Below are positions 26,109 to 34,478 of a stretch of 64,000 bases of DNA, one piece after another. Below the pieces are notes generated by a model. The model had not been told where the DNA came from. It saw only the letters and a list, made by a program, of their open reading frames with translations, and did no database searches. This DNA comes from Bradyrhizobium sp. (lineage in GTDB: Bacteria; Pseudomonadota; Alphaproteobacteria; Rhizobiales; Xanthobacteraceae). Every line of letters begins with the position of its first letter. Within the stretch, counting starts at the first letter, position 1. Position numbers and translations under genes: made by a program. Location of the stretch: positions 1-64,000 of the forward strand of contig NZ_JACRAW010000077.1 of NCBI RefSeq assembly GCF_016213215.1, given 5' to 3'.

Positions 26109-26906
26109 ATGCCGACAAAGCAGGCAGCAGGGACCATCGTGAAGTACAAAGTTACGACGTTTGAGGGACTGAAATCGCTTCCCGCGAGTGTGGCAATTCT
26201 CGACGCTTCCGGCACGATTGTGGCGGTCAATGATGCGTGGAAGCAATTCGGTCGACAAAACGGATTGCGCCTTCCTAATTCAGGAATTGACTCGAACTAC
26301 CTGCGATATTGCCGATCCGATGAACCGGACTCACGTCGGTTCGTAAGTGAGCTGAGAGCATTGCTCTCGGGTAAGCGTGATCTCTTGACGTTCATTTATC
26401 CCTGCCATTCGCGGACGCAGGCGCGATGGTTCTGCCTCATCGGGCTGCCGCTCTCGCTGAATAAATCAGCCGGCGTGGCGATCCTTCACGTAAACCTCAC
26501 AGCAATGCTGCCGGTTCCGATCGGTGCGCGACGAGCGCGCGCCAAGGGGGAGAAAGGACAAATTCGCCCGGGGACCAATTTAGCCGCGATTGGCGGCGCC
26601 CTGGAGCGCTCCGTGCTGGAAACGCTCTCGTCACAATTGAACACAATGTTCACCGGGCCTGCTGCGCGCGAGAAGCACGGAGCGCAAGGGGAAACCGATC
26701 AGGTCGTCCGTACTCGGTTGAGCAAACGGCAGATACAAGTCCTGCGTCTGCTGGGCGAAGGCAAGTCCAACAAAGAGATTGCGATGGCGCTCTTTCTTTC
26801 GCCCAACACTATTAAGCTGCACGTATCAGCGATCCTGGAACGTTTGAATCTCAGGAGCCGCACTCAAGCAGCACTTCTTTCATCAACGCTTCTGCAAGAC
26901 AATTAG
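26109..26906 (+). CDS. PAS-LuxR transcriptional regulator
   Basis: The protein is about 265 residues from ATG 26,109 (a GTG at 26,088 is possible, and neither has a clear ribosome-binding site). An N-terminal PAS-like domain (VAILDASGTIVAVNDAWKQF) is followed by a linker and a C-terminal LuxR HTH with LSKRQIQVLRLLGEGKSNKE and SPNTIKLHVSAILERL. It lacks a receiver domain, so it probably senses a small ligand or redox state through PAS. The FixK/FNR box upstream suggests a role in oxygen-linked control. Confidence 0.85.
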   Translation: MPTKQAAGTIVKYKVTTFEGLKSLPASVAILDASGTIVAVNDAWKQFGRQNGLRLPNSGIDSNYLRYCRSDEPDSRRFVSELRALLSGKRDLLTFIYPCHSRTQARWFCLIGLPLSLNKSAGVAILHVNLTAMLPVPIGARRARAKGEKGQIRPGTNLAAIGGALERSVLETLSSQLNTMFTGPAAREKHGAQGETDQVVRTRLSKRQIQVLRLLGEGKSNKEIAMALFLSPNTIKLHVSAILERLNLRSRTQAALLSSTLLQDN

Positions 26907-27016
26907 GCCGAGGTCAAAGCGCAAGCGGCACCTGGAGAATAGTCGTTTCGGGCTATTGCTCAGGCTGATCTCTCGTGAGAGGAACGATTAGTGTTGTGGC
27001 GTTGGAGGAGACGAGA

Positions 27017-27274
27017 ATGGGTGCACTCGGAACGGTATTTCAGCCCGACGAAATCAAGCTGATGAGGTCCGCGCTGGATGAGGCGGCAATCATCCTGCCT
27101 AAGGCAGAGCGAACGTCTGTCATGATGGTGAAGCTGGCCTCGCGTATCCTCGCAGCGGCGGCGAAGGGTGAGCGCGATCCGAATAAGTTGAGAATTGCAG
27201 CACTTCTGGAAGGAGCGGATGTTCAAGACACATCGCGCGCATCATTCGCGGAGCGGCGGCCGTCAGCAGATTAG
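27017..27274 (+). CDS. small conserved protein, unknown
   Basis: The 85-residue protein starts at ATG 27,017 behind GGAGGAG. It is helical, with LDEAAIILPKAERTSVMMV and ASRILAAAAKGERDPNKLR. Short proteins with the ending GERDP..LR are common in Bradyrhizobium relatives, but their function is unknown to me. It follows the LuxR-type gene on the same strand. Confidence 0.65.
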   Translation: MGALGTVFQPDEIKLMRSALDEAAIILPKAERTSVMMVKLASRILAAAAKGERDPNKLRIAALLEGADVQDTSRASFAERRPSAD

Positions 27275-27520
27275 TTACAGCGCCCTCAACCCCCGCCGAT
27301 CAATCAACATTGAGCGAGCCTATCAACAGTTCCGCGCATGCGTGAGCTGGTGGTGCAAGTCGAGCTCTCACATGAGGCGTGTCGGCGACTAAGACAAACG
27401 CCGAAGTCGAAGATGGGCTCGCCGGATATCGGCTTTGCGAAACAGGTACCGAGCCGACGATAAATCAGCTTGTCTGATTGATCGATCTCGACGGACTGCG
27501 GCCACAGCCAGGAGAGCATC

Positions 27521-27751
27521 ATGCCCCAAATTCAGCTAAGCCAAGTTCAGCCTATCACGTTCAGGTGCCGCTTCGAGACGACGGTGGCAGACGTGCCTTC
27601 AGGTCATGAGTTCTGCGTGTTTGAGTTCCCCGGGTGCAAGGGATGCCCGAAGGCGCTGCACCCGGTCCGGACGGTGGAAACTTCACAAGATCCCATGAAG
27701 TCGGAGGCGTGGCTCGCATGGGGTGCGCGCCTTTCCTGCTCCAAGAAATAG
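27521..27751 (+). CDS. possible small Cys-containing protein
   Basis: This 76-residue frame has a good ribosome-binding site (AGGAGA seven bases before the ATG) and four Cys, including CKGC. I do not recognise a family and there is no other support, so the gene call is tentative. Confidence 0.35.
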   Translation: MPQIQLSQVQPITFRCRFETTVADVPSGHEFCVFEFPGCKGCPKALHPVRTVETSQDPMKSEAWLAWGARLSCSKK

Positions 27752-27790
27752 TTTTCGCTTCAATCAGATCAGCTATGGAGAAGCGCGACC

Positions 27791-28390
27791 ATGCCCATCC
27801 ATCGGCAAGCCGCACCTGTCTCAATGATCTTCGGAAGACACTGCGAGAGCGGCAAGGTTGCCAAGCAACTCCGCAACCTGCTTGGTTTCGTCACGGCGAA
27901 GGATTGGGTCTGGAAAGCCGCGATTGTCGGACTATGCGGAAGCGTCACGTACACCTTGCTGATGCTCGGCAAAGCCAAACTGGGCATACTTGAATCGTTC
28001 CAGCCCTATCAGAGTCTCCAAATCGCGCTTGGTTACTGGACCGGGGAGTACGTTCATCCGCTGGTACCCTGGCTGTTTTCGTATATCAACGGCTCGACTG
28101 CGGCTGGCTTTGCTTTTGCCAATCTCTACCGGCGCTTGCCGGGCAGCAGCGGTCCTACGAAGGGGTTCATCGCCGGTGCAATCGGATGGTTGGCGATGGA
28201 TTTGATTTTCTTTCCATTGCTGGGGTTGGGCGCTTTTGCGAGGCACCTTGGCTTCGGCCTGTGGCCCGCGCTGTTCTCCCTCGGGATGATGCTGGCCTAC
28301 AGCGTCGCAATGGGCGTCGTTTACAGCGCCATGGATACAACGCCGTGCCAAGCCGCTTCTCTTTATCAAAAGTGCTCGCTGCTTCGTTAG
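27791..28390 (+). CDS. integral membrane protein, unknown
   Basis: The 199-residue protein has about four membrane helices (roughly residues 40-60, 95-115, 125-150 and 155-180). It carries GYWTGEYVHPLVPWLFSYIN, AIGWLAMDLIFFPLLGLGAF and WPALFSLGMMLAYSVAMGVV. It resembles uncharacterised DUF-type membrane proteins common in rhizobia. It has no transport or enzymatic signature. Confidence 0.62.
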   Translation: MPIHRQAAPVSMIFGRHCESGKVAKQLRNLLGFVTAKDWVWKAAIVGLCGSVTYTLLMLGKAKLGILESFQPYQSLQIALGYWTGEYVHPLVPWLFSYINGSTAAGFAFANLYRRLPGSSGPTKGFIAGAIGWLAMDLIFFPLLGLGAFARHLGFGLWPALFSLGMMLAYSVAMGVVYSAMDTTPCQAASLYQKCSLLR

Positions 28391-28422
28391 GTGCCGCCCA
28401 GGCTATGCCAGACAGCTTAGGG

Positions 28423-28550
28423 CCGTAGGGTGGGTTAGCGGAGCGTAACCCACCACTTCGCCGCTTGGCAGATAGCATCGTAGCCCGGGTGAACGAAGTG
28501 GTACCCGGGAGTGATCGCGACCCGCATCTCGCTGCGCATGCGGGCTACAA
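28423..28550. repeat. half GTAGGGTGGG repeat joined to a GTAGCCCGG palindrome
   Basis: The left arm of the 3,361-type repeat (28,423-28,475) is followed by GTAGCCCGGGTGAACG...CATGCGGGCTAC (28,480-28,550), a second repeat family also seen at 47,131-47,215. Confidence 0.75.
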
Positions 28551-29165
28551 GTGATTGCTGTGCCTGTCGGGCAAAACACCCGAGATGTTGGTCAAACCCA
28601 CACACCAAGAATATTCCGCTTTTCAGAAATTCGGAGTTGGCGTATATGCCGTCCATCCCACCCGACACGAGGGGCGGTCGTACGTCGTCACGAAACGCGG
28701 GCCTGGGATGCGGTGGACGCGGCAGCGTCGGGCGCGAGAGGGCAATCGCAGGGCTGACCTTAAGGCTTGTGAGCGATTTGCCGGCGCGCGGACGAACGGC
28801 GCTGAAGAGCGTCTTCGCCGGGCTTCGGGGGTGAGCACACGCCAGCCCTCGATCGCCGGGCGAGGACGTCCGCGGATGGCGAAATCGTGTGGTCCTGGCG
28901 CCCGAAGCTGGCGTCAAGCCCGCGGAGGTGTTTCACGCCAACCGGCGTGATGCGCCAACAAACATCCGCGCGGCGACGGTGGCAATAGAGCTCGTCTCAC
29001 CGGGGAGATCACGACATAAGCCGTAAAACCATCAGCGCAGGGAAGGCCGGGATGTCTCGGCTGCCCTGTGGTCCAGCCCGTGTGCGTTCTGCGCACGGAC
29101 CGCGGGTGCCAGCCGGCACCCGGCCTTCCCTGCGCCCTCGGCTTTCAAAAGAGGGTGAAGAGGAC
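28545..29165. repeat. long dispersed repeat, copy 2 (about 620 bp)
   Basis: It is collinear with 6,300-6,905, with scattered differences and small indels. The perfect 17-base hairpin arms recur at 29,035-29,051 and 29,119-29,135 with a partly different loop, so the stem has been kept while the loop changed. Confidence 0.8.
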
Positions 29166-29227
29166 AGTAAAACTCGGGCGCATAGCGTCGCGAGAAAGCA
29201 GCGTCGTGTCTCATGGCGTCATGTATG

Positions 29228-29475
29228 GAGCGATAGCGACGAAGCAATCCAGCTAGTTGCCGAGGACGCAACCTGGATTGCTTCGCTTCGCTCGCAATGA
29301 CGGGGGTGGGACGCCGCGAGCGGCCATGTATCATCCTCGTCCTGAGGAGCGCGCCGTTGGCGCGCGTCTCGAAGGGCGAGGGCACCAGCGGGGCCTTCAT
29401 CCTTCGAGACGCGCTTCGCGCCCTCAGGATGACGAATCGGCAGCCGTGTCATTGCGAGGAGCGCAGCGACGAAGC
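29228..29475. repeat. BIME-type palindromes
   Basis: A GAAGCAATCCAG/CTGGATTGCTTCG element (29,240-29,300) is followed by a CCTGAGGAG...CATCCTTCGAG element (29,340-29,440) and a partial third one. With the long repeat this accounts for the gene-free stretch 28,391-29,543. Confidence 0.75.
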
Positions 29476-29543
29476 TTGTGCCATGCTCGCAGATGGTCGA
29501 AGGTCTGCTTCAGCGATTTCGATACAACAGGAGGAAGTCTTCA

Positions 29544-29888
29544 ATGACCCGCGTGCGCTGTATCACCGAGATGGGCATGGGCGTCGATGTTCACGGCAAG
29601 GACGCGACCAAGGCGGCCAGGCGCGCGGTGTCGGATGCCATTCGGCACTCGAGCCTCGGCTTCTTCCGGATGCTGGGCAAGACGCCGAAGGACATGTTCG
29701 TCGATGTCACCATCGGCGTGCCGGACCCGGCCGCCGTCGACACCGCCGCGGTCGCCAGGGAATTGCCGTACGGCACGGTGACGGTGAGCGCGGTGAACGG
29801 CGGGCTGGAGATCCCGGTCGAGCAGGGCGGGGATGCGATCATCATCGCCAACGCCGCCGTCATCGTCAGCCTCGACGACGGCAAATAG
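29544..29888 (+). CDS. Lin0512 family protein
   Basis: The 114-residue protein starts behind CAGGAGGAAG. It matches the Lin0512 family: GMGVDVHGKDATKAARRAV, SDAIRHSSLGFF and VTIGVPDPAAVD, with a C-terminal IIIANAAVIVSLDDG. The biochemical function is unknown. It stands alone between repeats and the serine hydrolase gene. Confidence 0.82.
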   Translation: MTRVRCITEMGMGVDVHGKDATKAARRAVSDAIRHSSLGFFRMLGKTPKDMFVDVTIGVPDPAAVDTAAVARELPYGTVTVSAVNGGLEIPVEQGGDAIIIANAAVIVSLDDGK

Positions 29889-29962
29889 CCGCGCGTCCGG
29901 TGCGGGCTTTCCAACCGCCAATGTGGGTATATATCCGTCCTAATTCATTCGGGGAGGGGCGC

Positions 29963-31147
29963 ATGCACGCCAGAAATCGCGATCTTACCGCCGTGCGCGC
30001 GGCGATGCAGCGCTATGTCGATCAGGAGATCATCCCGGGCGTGTCCTGGGCGGTGTTGCGCGGGGGCGACGTCGTCGATCAGCAGTGCGTCGGCTGGGCG
30101 GACCGCGAGGCGAAGACGGCGCTGCGGCCCGATCACATCTTTCGCGCCTTCTCCAACACCAAGATCGTCACCACCTGCGCGATCATGCTGCTGGTCGAGC
30201 AGGGCCGCCTCTCGCTCGACGATCGGGTCGAGAAATTCCTGCCGCAGCTTGCCAATCGCCAAGTGCTGAAGGCGGGCGCGACCAGCCTTGCCGACGTAGA
30301 GCCGGCGCGAGGTGCGATCACGATCCGTCAGCTGCTCACCCATACGTCCGGCCTGAGCTACGGGATTTTCGATCCCGGTACGGTGCTGTTCAAGGCCTAT
30401 AATGAAGGAAGGGTCCTCAATCCGTACACGCCGCTGACGGACATGATCGACAAGCTGGCCGATCTGCCGCTTTCCTATCATCCCGGCGAGGCGTGGGAAT
30501 ATTCGGTGGCGACCGACGTGCTCGGCCGCGTCGTGGAAGTCGTTTCCGGCAAGACGCTCGGTGACTTCTTCAAGGCGTACATCTTCGAGCCGCTTCATAT
30601 GCGCGACACCGGCTTCTTCGTGCCGACGATCGAGCAGGAGCGGCTGGTCGCCTATTATCGCGGCGCGGATGTGCTCGATCCGACGAAGCCCGGCCTGTGG
30701 CGCGTTGACGACCAGCCCTACCCGGAGGCCTACCGCAAGCCGTTCGCGCGGCAGTCGGGTGGCGGCGGCATGGTCTCGACCTTGCCGGACATGCTCGCCT
30801 TGGTGCGGGCGCTGCTGCCGGGCTCGGACAGGCTGCTCAAGCCCGACACCGTCAGGCAGATGATGACGAACCAGCTCGCCAGCGGCCAGACCATCCGCTT
30901 CGCCACGCTCGGTCCCATCCCCGGGAAGGGTCTTGGGTTAGGCGGCGCCGTCACCTTCGCGCCGACGCCGCTCGATCCACGGAATTCGCCAGGTGAATTC
31001 CAGTGGGGCGGTCTCGCCGGCACGCATTGGTGGATCTGCCCGCAGGCCAACACTGCCGGCGTCCTGATGACGCAGCGCGCCCTGGGCTTTTGGAATCCCT
31101 TCTTCTTCGAGTTCAAGCGCCTCGCCTACGAGGCAGTCGGCCCGTGA
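29963..31147 (+). CDS. class C beta-lactamase-like serine hydrolase
   Basis: The 394-residue protein starts at ATG 29,963 behind GGGGAGGGG. It has the S-x-x-K nucleophile motif in FRAFSNTKIVT, the Tyr motif in GEAWEYSVATDVLG and the LLTHTSGLSYG block of this family. No signal peptide is seen. Members include esterases and peptidases, and the substrate cannot be predicted. Confidence 0.87.
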   Translation: MHARNRDLTAVRAAMQRYVDQEIIPGVSWAVLRGGDVVDQQCVGWADREAKTALRPDHIFRAFSNTKIVTTCAIMLLVEQGRLSLDDRVEKFLPQLANRQVLKAGATSLADVEPARGAITIRQLLTHTSGLSYGIFDPGTVLFKAYNEGRVLNPYTPLTDMIDKLADLPLSYHPGEAWEYSVATDVLGRVVEVVSGKTLGDFFKAYIFEPLHMRDTGFFVPTIEQERLVAYYRGADVLDPTKPGLWRVDDQPYPEAYRKPFARQSGGGGMVSTLPDMLALVRALLPGSDRLLKPDTVRQMMTNQLASGQTIRFATLGPIPGKGLGLGGAVTFAPTPLDPRNSPGEFQWGGLAGTHWWICPQANTAGVLMTQRALGFWNPFFFEFKRLAYEAVGP

Positions 31148-31187
31148 GGGGCGGACCTCGCAAGGCTACGGAGTGCGCAAATAGAAG

Positions 31188-31213
31188 AGCGGGGAAAGCA
31201 TGGCTTCCCCGCT
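31188..31213. terminator. bidirectional hairpin between convergent genes
   Basis: AGCGGGGAA and TTCCCCGCT form a perfect 9-bp stem between the convergent ends of the serine hydrolase and rtcB genes. Confidence 0.65.
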
Positions 31214-31216
31214 CGC

Positions 31217-32557
31217 TCAGTCCTTCCACGGATCGAACTCGCCTTCACCGGCCATCGCCACCGCGAACGGCCGCAAGGTGTGCAGGACCCGCACCGTGCC
31301 GGCGTGCTGCGCCAGCACTTCGGGCAGCCGCCGATAGGCCATCGGGCTTTCGTCGAGATCGGCGCCGATCAGCGTGACGCCGCGCTCGTTCAGCCAGCGG
31401 TCCATTTCCGCGCGGGTAAAGCGCCGCTTCGCTTCCTTGCGGCCGAACAGGCGGCCGGCGCCGTGCACCGTCGAGTAGAGCGAGGCCTTGGCTTCGGGAC
31501 TGTCGACACCTTCGAGGATGACGGCATCGTCGCCCATCGAGCCGCCGACAAATCCCTTTTGTCCGGGGAAAGCCGGCGTCGCGCCCTTGCGCACCACCCA
31601 CAGATCCCTGCCGTCATGCGTCTCGCGCCAGGCATAGTTGTGATGGTTGTGCACGGCTTCCGTGATGCTGCCACCGATGATCTGGCGGACGCGCTCCACC
31701 ACCCATTCGCGGCCGGCATAGGCATAGCGGCCGGCAAGCTCCATGGCCGCGATGTAACGGCGGCCGAGTTCGGAATCCTCGTCGACCACGGCGGGCGGGA
31801 CGTTCATGCCGTCCTTGCCGCCGGCGGCCTTGAGGTACCGCGTTGCGCTGGTATGGCCGAGGCCGCGGCTGCCGAAGTGAACGCCGATCCAGACAAAGCC
31901 CTCCTCGTCGCGCATCAGGTCGACGTAATGGTTGCCCGAGCCCACCGTCCCAAGCTGGGAGACGGCCTTCTGGCGATAGGCCTCCATGTCGCTCTCGCGC
32001 CAGGTATCGCCGTCGTCGAACAGCGCATCCTCGACCTTCTCGGCGTTGGCGCGGCCGATGCCGAAGGAGATCGTCTTGGCAACGTCGCGGATGATGATCG
32101 GCGCGATCGCCTCGATGTCCTCGAAGCGCGTGTCGAGCCGTGCCGCCATGTTGCCGCAGGCGATATCGAAGCCGACGCCGGAAATGCTGATCTGCTTCTC
32201 ATAGGCGATCACGCCGCCGACCGGCTGGGCGTAGCCCAGATGGCCGTCGGCGCAGATCACGCCCGATACGACGTTGCCGACTGCCATGCAGTTGCGCATT
32301 TGCGCCACCGTCGCGTCGTCGTGCTGGCCGAACACTTTCAGCGGCGCATTCCTGAACCGCTCGTCCTGCGGACGCAGGCTCGCGATCTCGGCAGCGGCCG
32401 CTTCGGCTTCACGGGTGAGGTGCTCCTTGCGTGCCGCGTCCCGGTAAAGGCACCAGGCCGGCTGGCCACGCCCTTCGCCGACGCGCGAATCCGGATCGAC
32501 GCCGGCCGCAAGGCAGAGCTCGCGGGCGCGCTCCTGGTGGGGATCAGGTCGTCTCAT
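31217..32557 (-). CDS. rtcB: RtcB-type RNA ligase
   Basis: RtcB joins RNA 2',3'-cyclic phosphate or 3'-phosphate ends to 5'-hydroxyl ends using GTP and manganese. The 446-residue protein shows the family blocks: the metal ligands in CADGHLGYAQPVGG, SGVGFDIACGNMAARL, LGTVGSGNHYVDL and VHFGSRGLGH, and the guanylylated His in STVHGAGRLFGRKEAKR. It is the distal gene of a leftward unit made of Y-RNA-like RNAs, the TROVE protein and RtcB. No rtcA cyclase or rtcR regulator is in the window. Confidence 0.92.
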   Translation of the reverse strand: MRRPDPHQERARELCLAAGVDPDSRVGEGRGQPAWCLYRDAARKEHLTREAEAAAAEIASLRPQDERFRNAPLKVFGQHDDATVAQMRNCMAVGNVVSGVICADGHLGYAQPVGGVIAYEKQISISGVGFDIACGNMAARLDTRFEDIEAIAPIIIRDVAKTISFGIGRANAEKVEDALFDDGDTWRESDMEAYRQKAVSQLGTVGSGNHYVDLMRDEEGFVWIGVHFGSRGLGHTSATRYLKAAGGKDGMNVPPAVVDEDSELGRRYIAAMELAGRYAYAGREWVVERVRQIIGGSITEAVHNHHNYAWRETHDGRDLWVVRKGATPAFPGQKGFVGGSMGDDAVILEGVDSPEAKASLYSTVHGAGRLFGRKEAKRRFTRAEMDRWLNERGVTLIGADLDESPMAYRRLPEVLAQHAGTVRVLHTLRPFAVAMAGEGEFDPWKD

Positions 32558-32632
32558 GGTCTTTTCCTAACCTCAAACGTCCGCCTGAACCGCGATGCGG
32601 TCCATGCAGTTGCTAATGATCAATGTGAGAGT

Positions 32633-32661
32633 GCCCGGGCGCGGGCGTGCCGCGCCCGGGC
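32633..32661 (-). other. strong stem-loop between TROVE gene and rtcB
   Basis: GCCCGGGCGCGG and its exact complement form a 12-bp GC stem with loop GCGTG in the 120-base gap. It lacks a U-tract, so it may stabilise or attenuate the transcript rather than end it. Confidence 0.6.
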
Positions 32662-32677
32662 TGCTTGTTGGGACAGA

Positions 32678-34003
32678 TCAATGCTTCGTCGCTTCCGACG
32701 CCGCGATCCACGCGAGCACGGCCTCGGAGAAGCCGTCGACGCGCGTCCACGGGCCGTGCCCGACACCATGCTGGTACGAGGCCACGTTCACCATGTAGCC
32801 GCACGCCTTGGGGGCGGGGACGGCGTCGTGGCTCTGCTCGTCGGTGAAGACGATCAGGCGATCGCCCTTGCGGTCGATCTTCGAAACCGCCTTGCCGAGG
32901 TAGGTCGAGCCGTGCGGCTGCGAGTTGATGATCGCATCGCGCAGCGCGAAGCCGCGGCGGGGAGGGACCTTCTTCACGTCCTCGCTGAATGTGAAGACTT
33001 CCACCTCCTCGCACACCTCGCGGGCGAGGATCGCCAGACCGCAGGCCGCTTCCGCGCTGGTCATTTCCGACTGCGCGGAAAGGCGTGCGAACATCGATCC
33101 CGACACGTCGATCAACAGCCGCGTGCGGCCGGGCAGCCGCACGTAGTCCTTGACCGACTTGAGCATCGCGCTTTCGAGCTCGGGCTCGAAATCCGGCGCG
33201 TAGCGCGCCGCCGTGATGAAGCGATAGGGAAGGATACGATCCGTCCGCATCGCCTCGATCGCGTCCGCGATGATTCGGCGCGGCACCTCCGCCTTCTGCA
33301 TCAGGCGCAGGTTGCGAAGCAGCGCCATGCCGCCGAGCTTGTTCTCGGCGATCAGCCGCTCGAAGGTCTCGCGCTTGTTCTTGCCGGACGAGAGCGAAAC
33401 CTCCCAGGTGTCGGGCGAAGCCAGCTCGCCGTCGACGAGCTGTTTCCACACCTTCTCCTGGTCCGCATCCTTCGGCTTGGCGTGGACCAGGAACAGGACG
33501 TCCCGGATCCGCACCGCGCCGTCGCGGTCGTACTTGGCGAGCTGATAGGCGTCGAACTTGGTCAGCGCGCGCGCCAGGCCCTTTTTGACCTGCGCCGAGA
33601 CGGGCTGACGCTTGCGCTGCTGGTGAGGGCCGAGCGCATCCGCCCAGTAGATCGCCAGCAGTTCCGTCATCTCGTCGGGGCGCTGGATCACGCGGGCGAG
33701 CGTATCGGCAACCAGCACGCGATGCTTCTCGTGCCGCGCCATCTCGCGCAGTACCAGGAGCGGCGCATGCCGCAGTTTCATCGCCTCGCGCGCCTCGATC
33801 GCGAGCGCGGCGACGCGCGCCGGATCGACCCGCGGCACCAGTGTCTTGATGCGCTCGGCGATGGCGACGCCGTCCTCGTAGAACTGGTCCTCCCACAAGA
33901 GGCAGTTCATCAGCGCGCGCCGCAGCTCCATTTCGGGCGTGAAGCGCCTTGCCCGCGCCCCTTCGTACGTGAAGGCGCGGACGATCTTGTTGAGCTTGAT
34001 CAT
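32678..34003 (-). CDS. rsr: TROVE/vWA protein, Ro60 (Rsr) orthologue
   Basis: Ro60-type proteins are rings that bind misfolded RNA and Y RNAs. The 441-residue protein has the N-terminal HEAT-like TROVE domain (about 1-290: ELRRALMNCLLWEDQFYEDG, IQRPDEMTELLAIYW, LGGMALLRNLRLM) and a C-terminal von Willebrand A domain with MIDAS motif LIDVSGSM and VFTDEQSHD. The ribosome-binding site AAGGAGGGG precedes the ATG. Four Y-RNA-like genes lie directly upstream on the same strand and rtcB downstream, the known arrangement of bacterial Ro/RNA-repair loci. Confidence 0.92.
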   Translation of the reverse strand: MIKLNKIVRAFTYEGARARRFTPEMELRRALMNCLLWEDQFYEDGVAIAERIKTLVPRVDPARVAALAIEAREAMKLRHAPLLVLREMARHEKHRVLVADTLARVIQRPDEMTELLAIYWADALGPHQQRKRQPVSAQVKKGLARALTKFDAYQLAKYDRDGAVRIRDVLFLVHAKPKDADQEKVWKQLVDGELASPDTWEVSLSSGKNKRETFERLIAENKLGGMALLRNLRLMQKAEVPRRIIADAIEAMRTDRILPYRFITAARYAPDFEPELESAMLKSVKDYVRLPGRTRLLIDVSGSMFARLSAQSEMTSAEAACGLAILAREVCEEVEVFTFSEDVKKVPPRRGFALRDAIINSQPHGSTYLGKAVSKIDRKGDRLIVFTDEQSHDAVPAPKACGYMVNVASYQHGVGHGPWTRVDGFSEAVLAWIAASEATKH

Positions 34004-34043
34004 GAAAGCCCCTCCTTGAAGTTGATGATGGATCGGATAGGTG

Positions 34044-34184
34044 CGCCGGGGAACAAGCGAGGCTGTATTGCCCTTTCGGGCTTCACATGCTCTGCCACTG
34101 AGCTACGAAAGACTTGCGCCTTCCGGGAGGAATCGAACCTCCGGCCTTGTGATCACGAAGTAACAGCGCTCTTCACCACCGGCG
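34044..34184 (-). ncRNA. Y-RNA-like RNA with permuted tRNA module, unit A
   Basis: Read leftwards, the outer stem CGCCGG/CCGGCG encloses the shared box GGTGGTGAAG and, near the 3' end, GTTCCCC. The inner stem is GAG-c-GCTGT/ACAGC-CTC. Inside it, a stem TCACA/TGTGA carries, in order, a T-arm (GGAGG-TTCGATT-CCTCC, 34,126-34,142), a closed acceptor-like hairpin (34,106-34,125) and a D-arm (TAGCTCAGTGGCAGAGCA, 34,088-34,105), then a GCCC-GAAA-GGGC hairpin. This T-acceptor-D order is a circularly permuted tRNA, as described for YrlA Y RNAs. Ends are estimated from the stems. Confidence 0.75.
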
Positions 34185-34190
34185 ATAGGA

Positions 34191-34353
34191 CCACGATCCG
34201 GGAACAGGCGATTGCTGAGACCCGGCCAGCGCAGGCTGGCCGGGAAGCGCTCTATCCACTGAGCTACCGGCGCATGGAACGCCGGACGGGATTCGAACCC
34301 GCGACCTCTCGCGTTCAAGGCGAAGTAACAGCGATCTTCACCACGGATCGTGA
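34191..34353 (-). ncRNA. Y-RNA-like RNA with permuted tRNA module, unit B
   Basis: The outer stem CACGATCCG/CGGATCGTG is a perfect 9 bp. The shared box GTGGTGAAGATCGCTGTTAC is opposed by AGCAATCGCCTGTTCCC. Inside are a T-arm (GCGGG-TTCGAAT-CCCGT, 34,286-34,302), a perfect closed acceptor hairpin CGGC-type (34,267-34,285, six pairs, seven-base loop), a D-arm TAGCTCAGTGGATAGAGC (34,249-34,266) and a 9-bp GC hairpin (34,221-34,244). It is the clearest of the four units. Confidence 0.78.
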
Positions 34354-34360
34354 ACTGGTT

Positions 34361-34441
34361 GGCGGGGAACGGACGATGCTGTTGCTGCCCTTGCGGGCTG
34401 CTCGTTTAAAAGACGAAGTAACAGACATCTTCACCACCGCC
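34361..34441 (-). ncRNA. short Y-RNA-like RNA without tRNA module, unit C
   Basis: The outer stem is GGCGG/CCGCC, with the box GGTGGTGAAGATGTCTGTTA and its partner AACAGCATCGTCCGTTCCCC. The inner stem is GATG-t-CTGTT/AACAG-CATC. The effector end is just a GCCC-GCAA-GGGC hairpin, with no T-arm or D-arm. It looks like a minimal Y RNA, comparable to the second, smaller Y RNA found in some Ro operons. Confidence 0.65.
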
Positions 34442-34478
34442 TTGCCGGCGTTTTCATGCCGCCGGCAACTGAATGGGT

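Noticed and set aside
25909..28475. Split of one palindromic repeat by an insertion (right half at 25,909, left half at 28,423)
   Set aside because: The halves are in the wrong order for a simple insertion, and single-arm copies of such repeats are common.
34080..34310. Ordinary tRNA genes
   Set aside because: T-arm and D-arm sequences are perfect, but their order is reversed, the acceptor stem is closed by a loop and no anticodon arm lies between D and T. They fit YrlA-type mimics instead.
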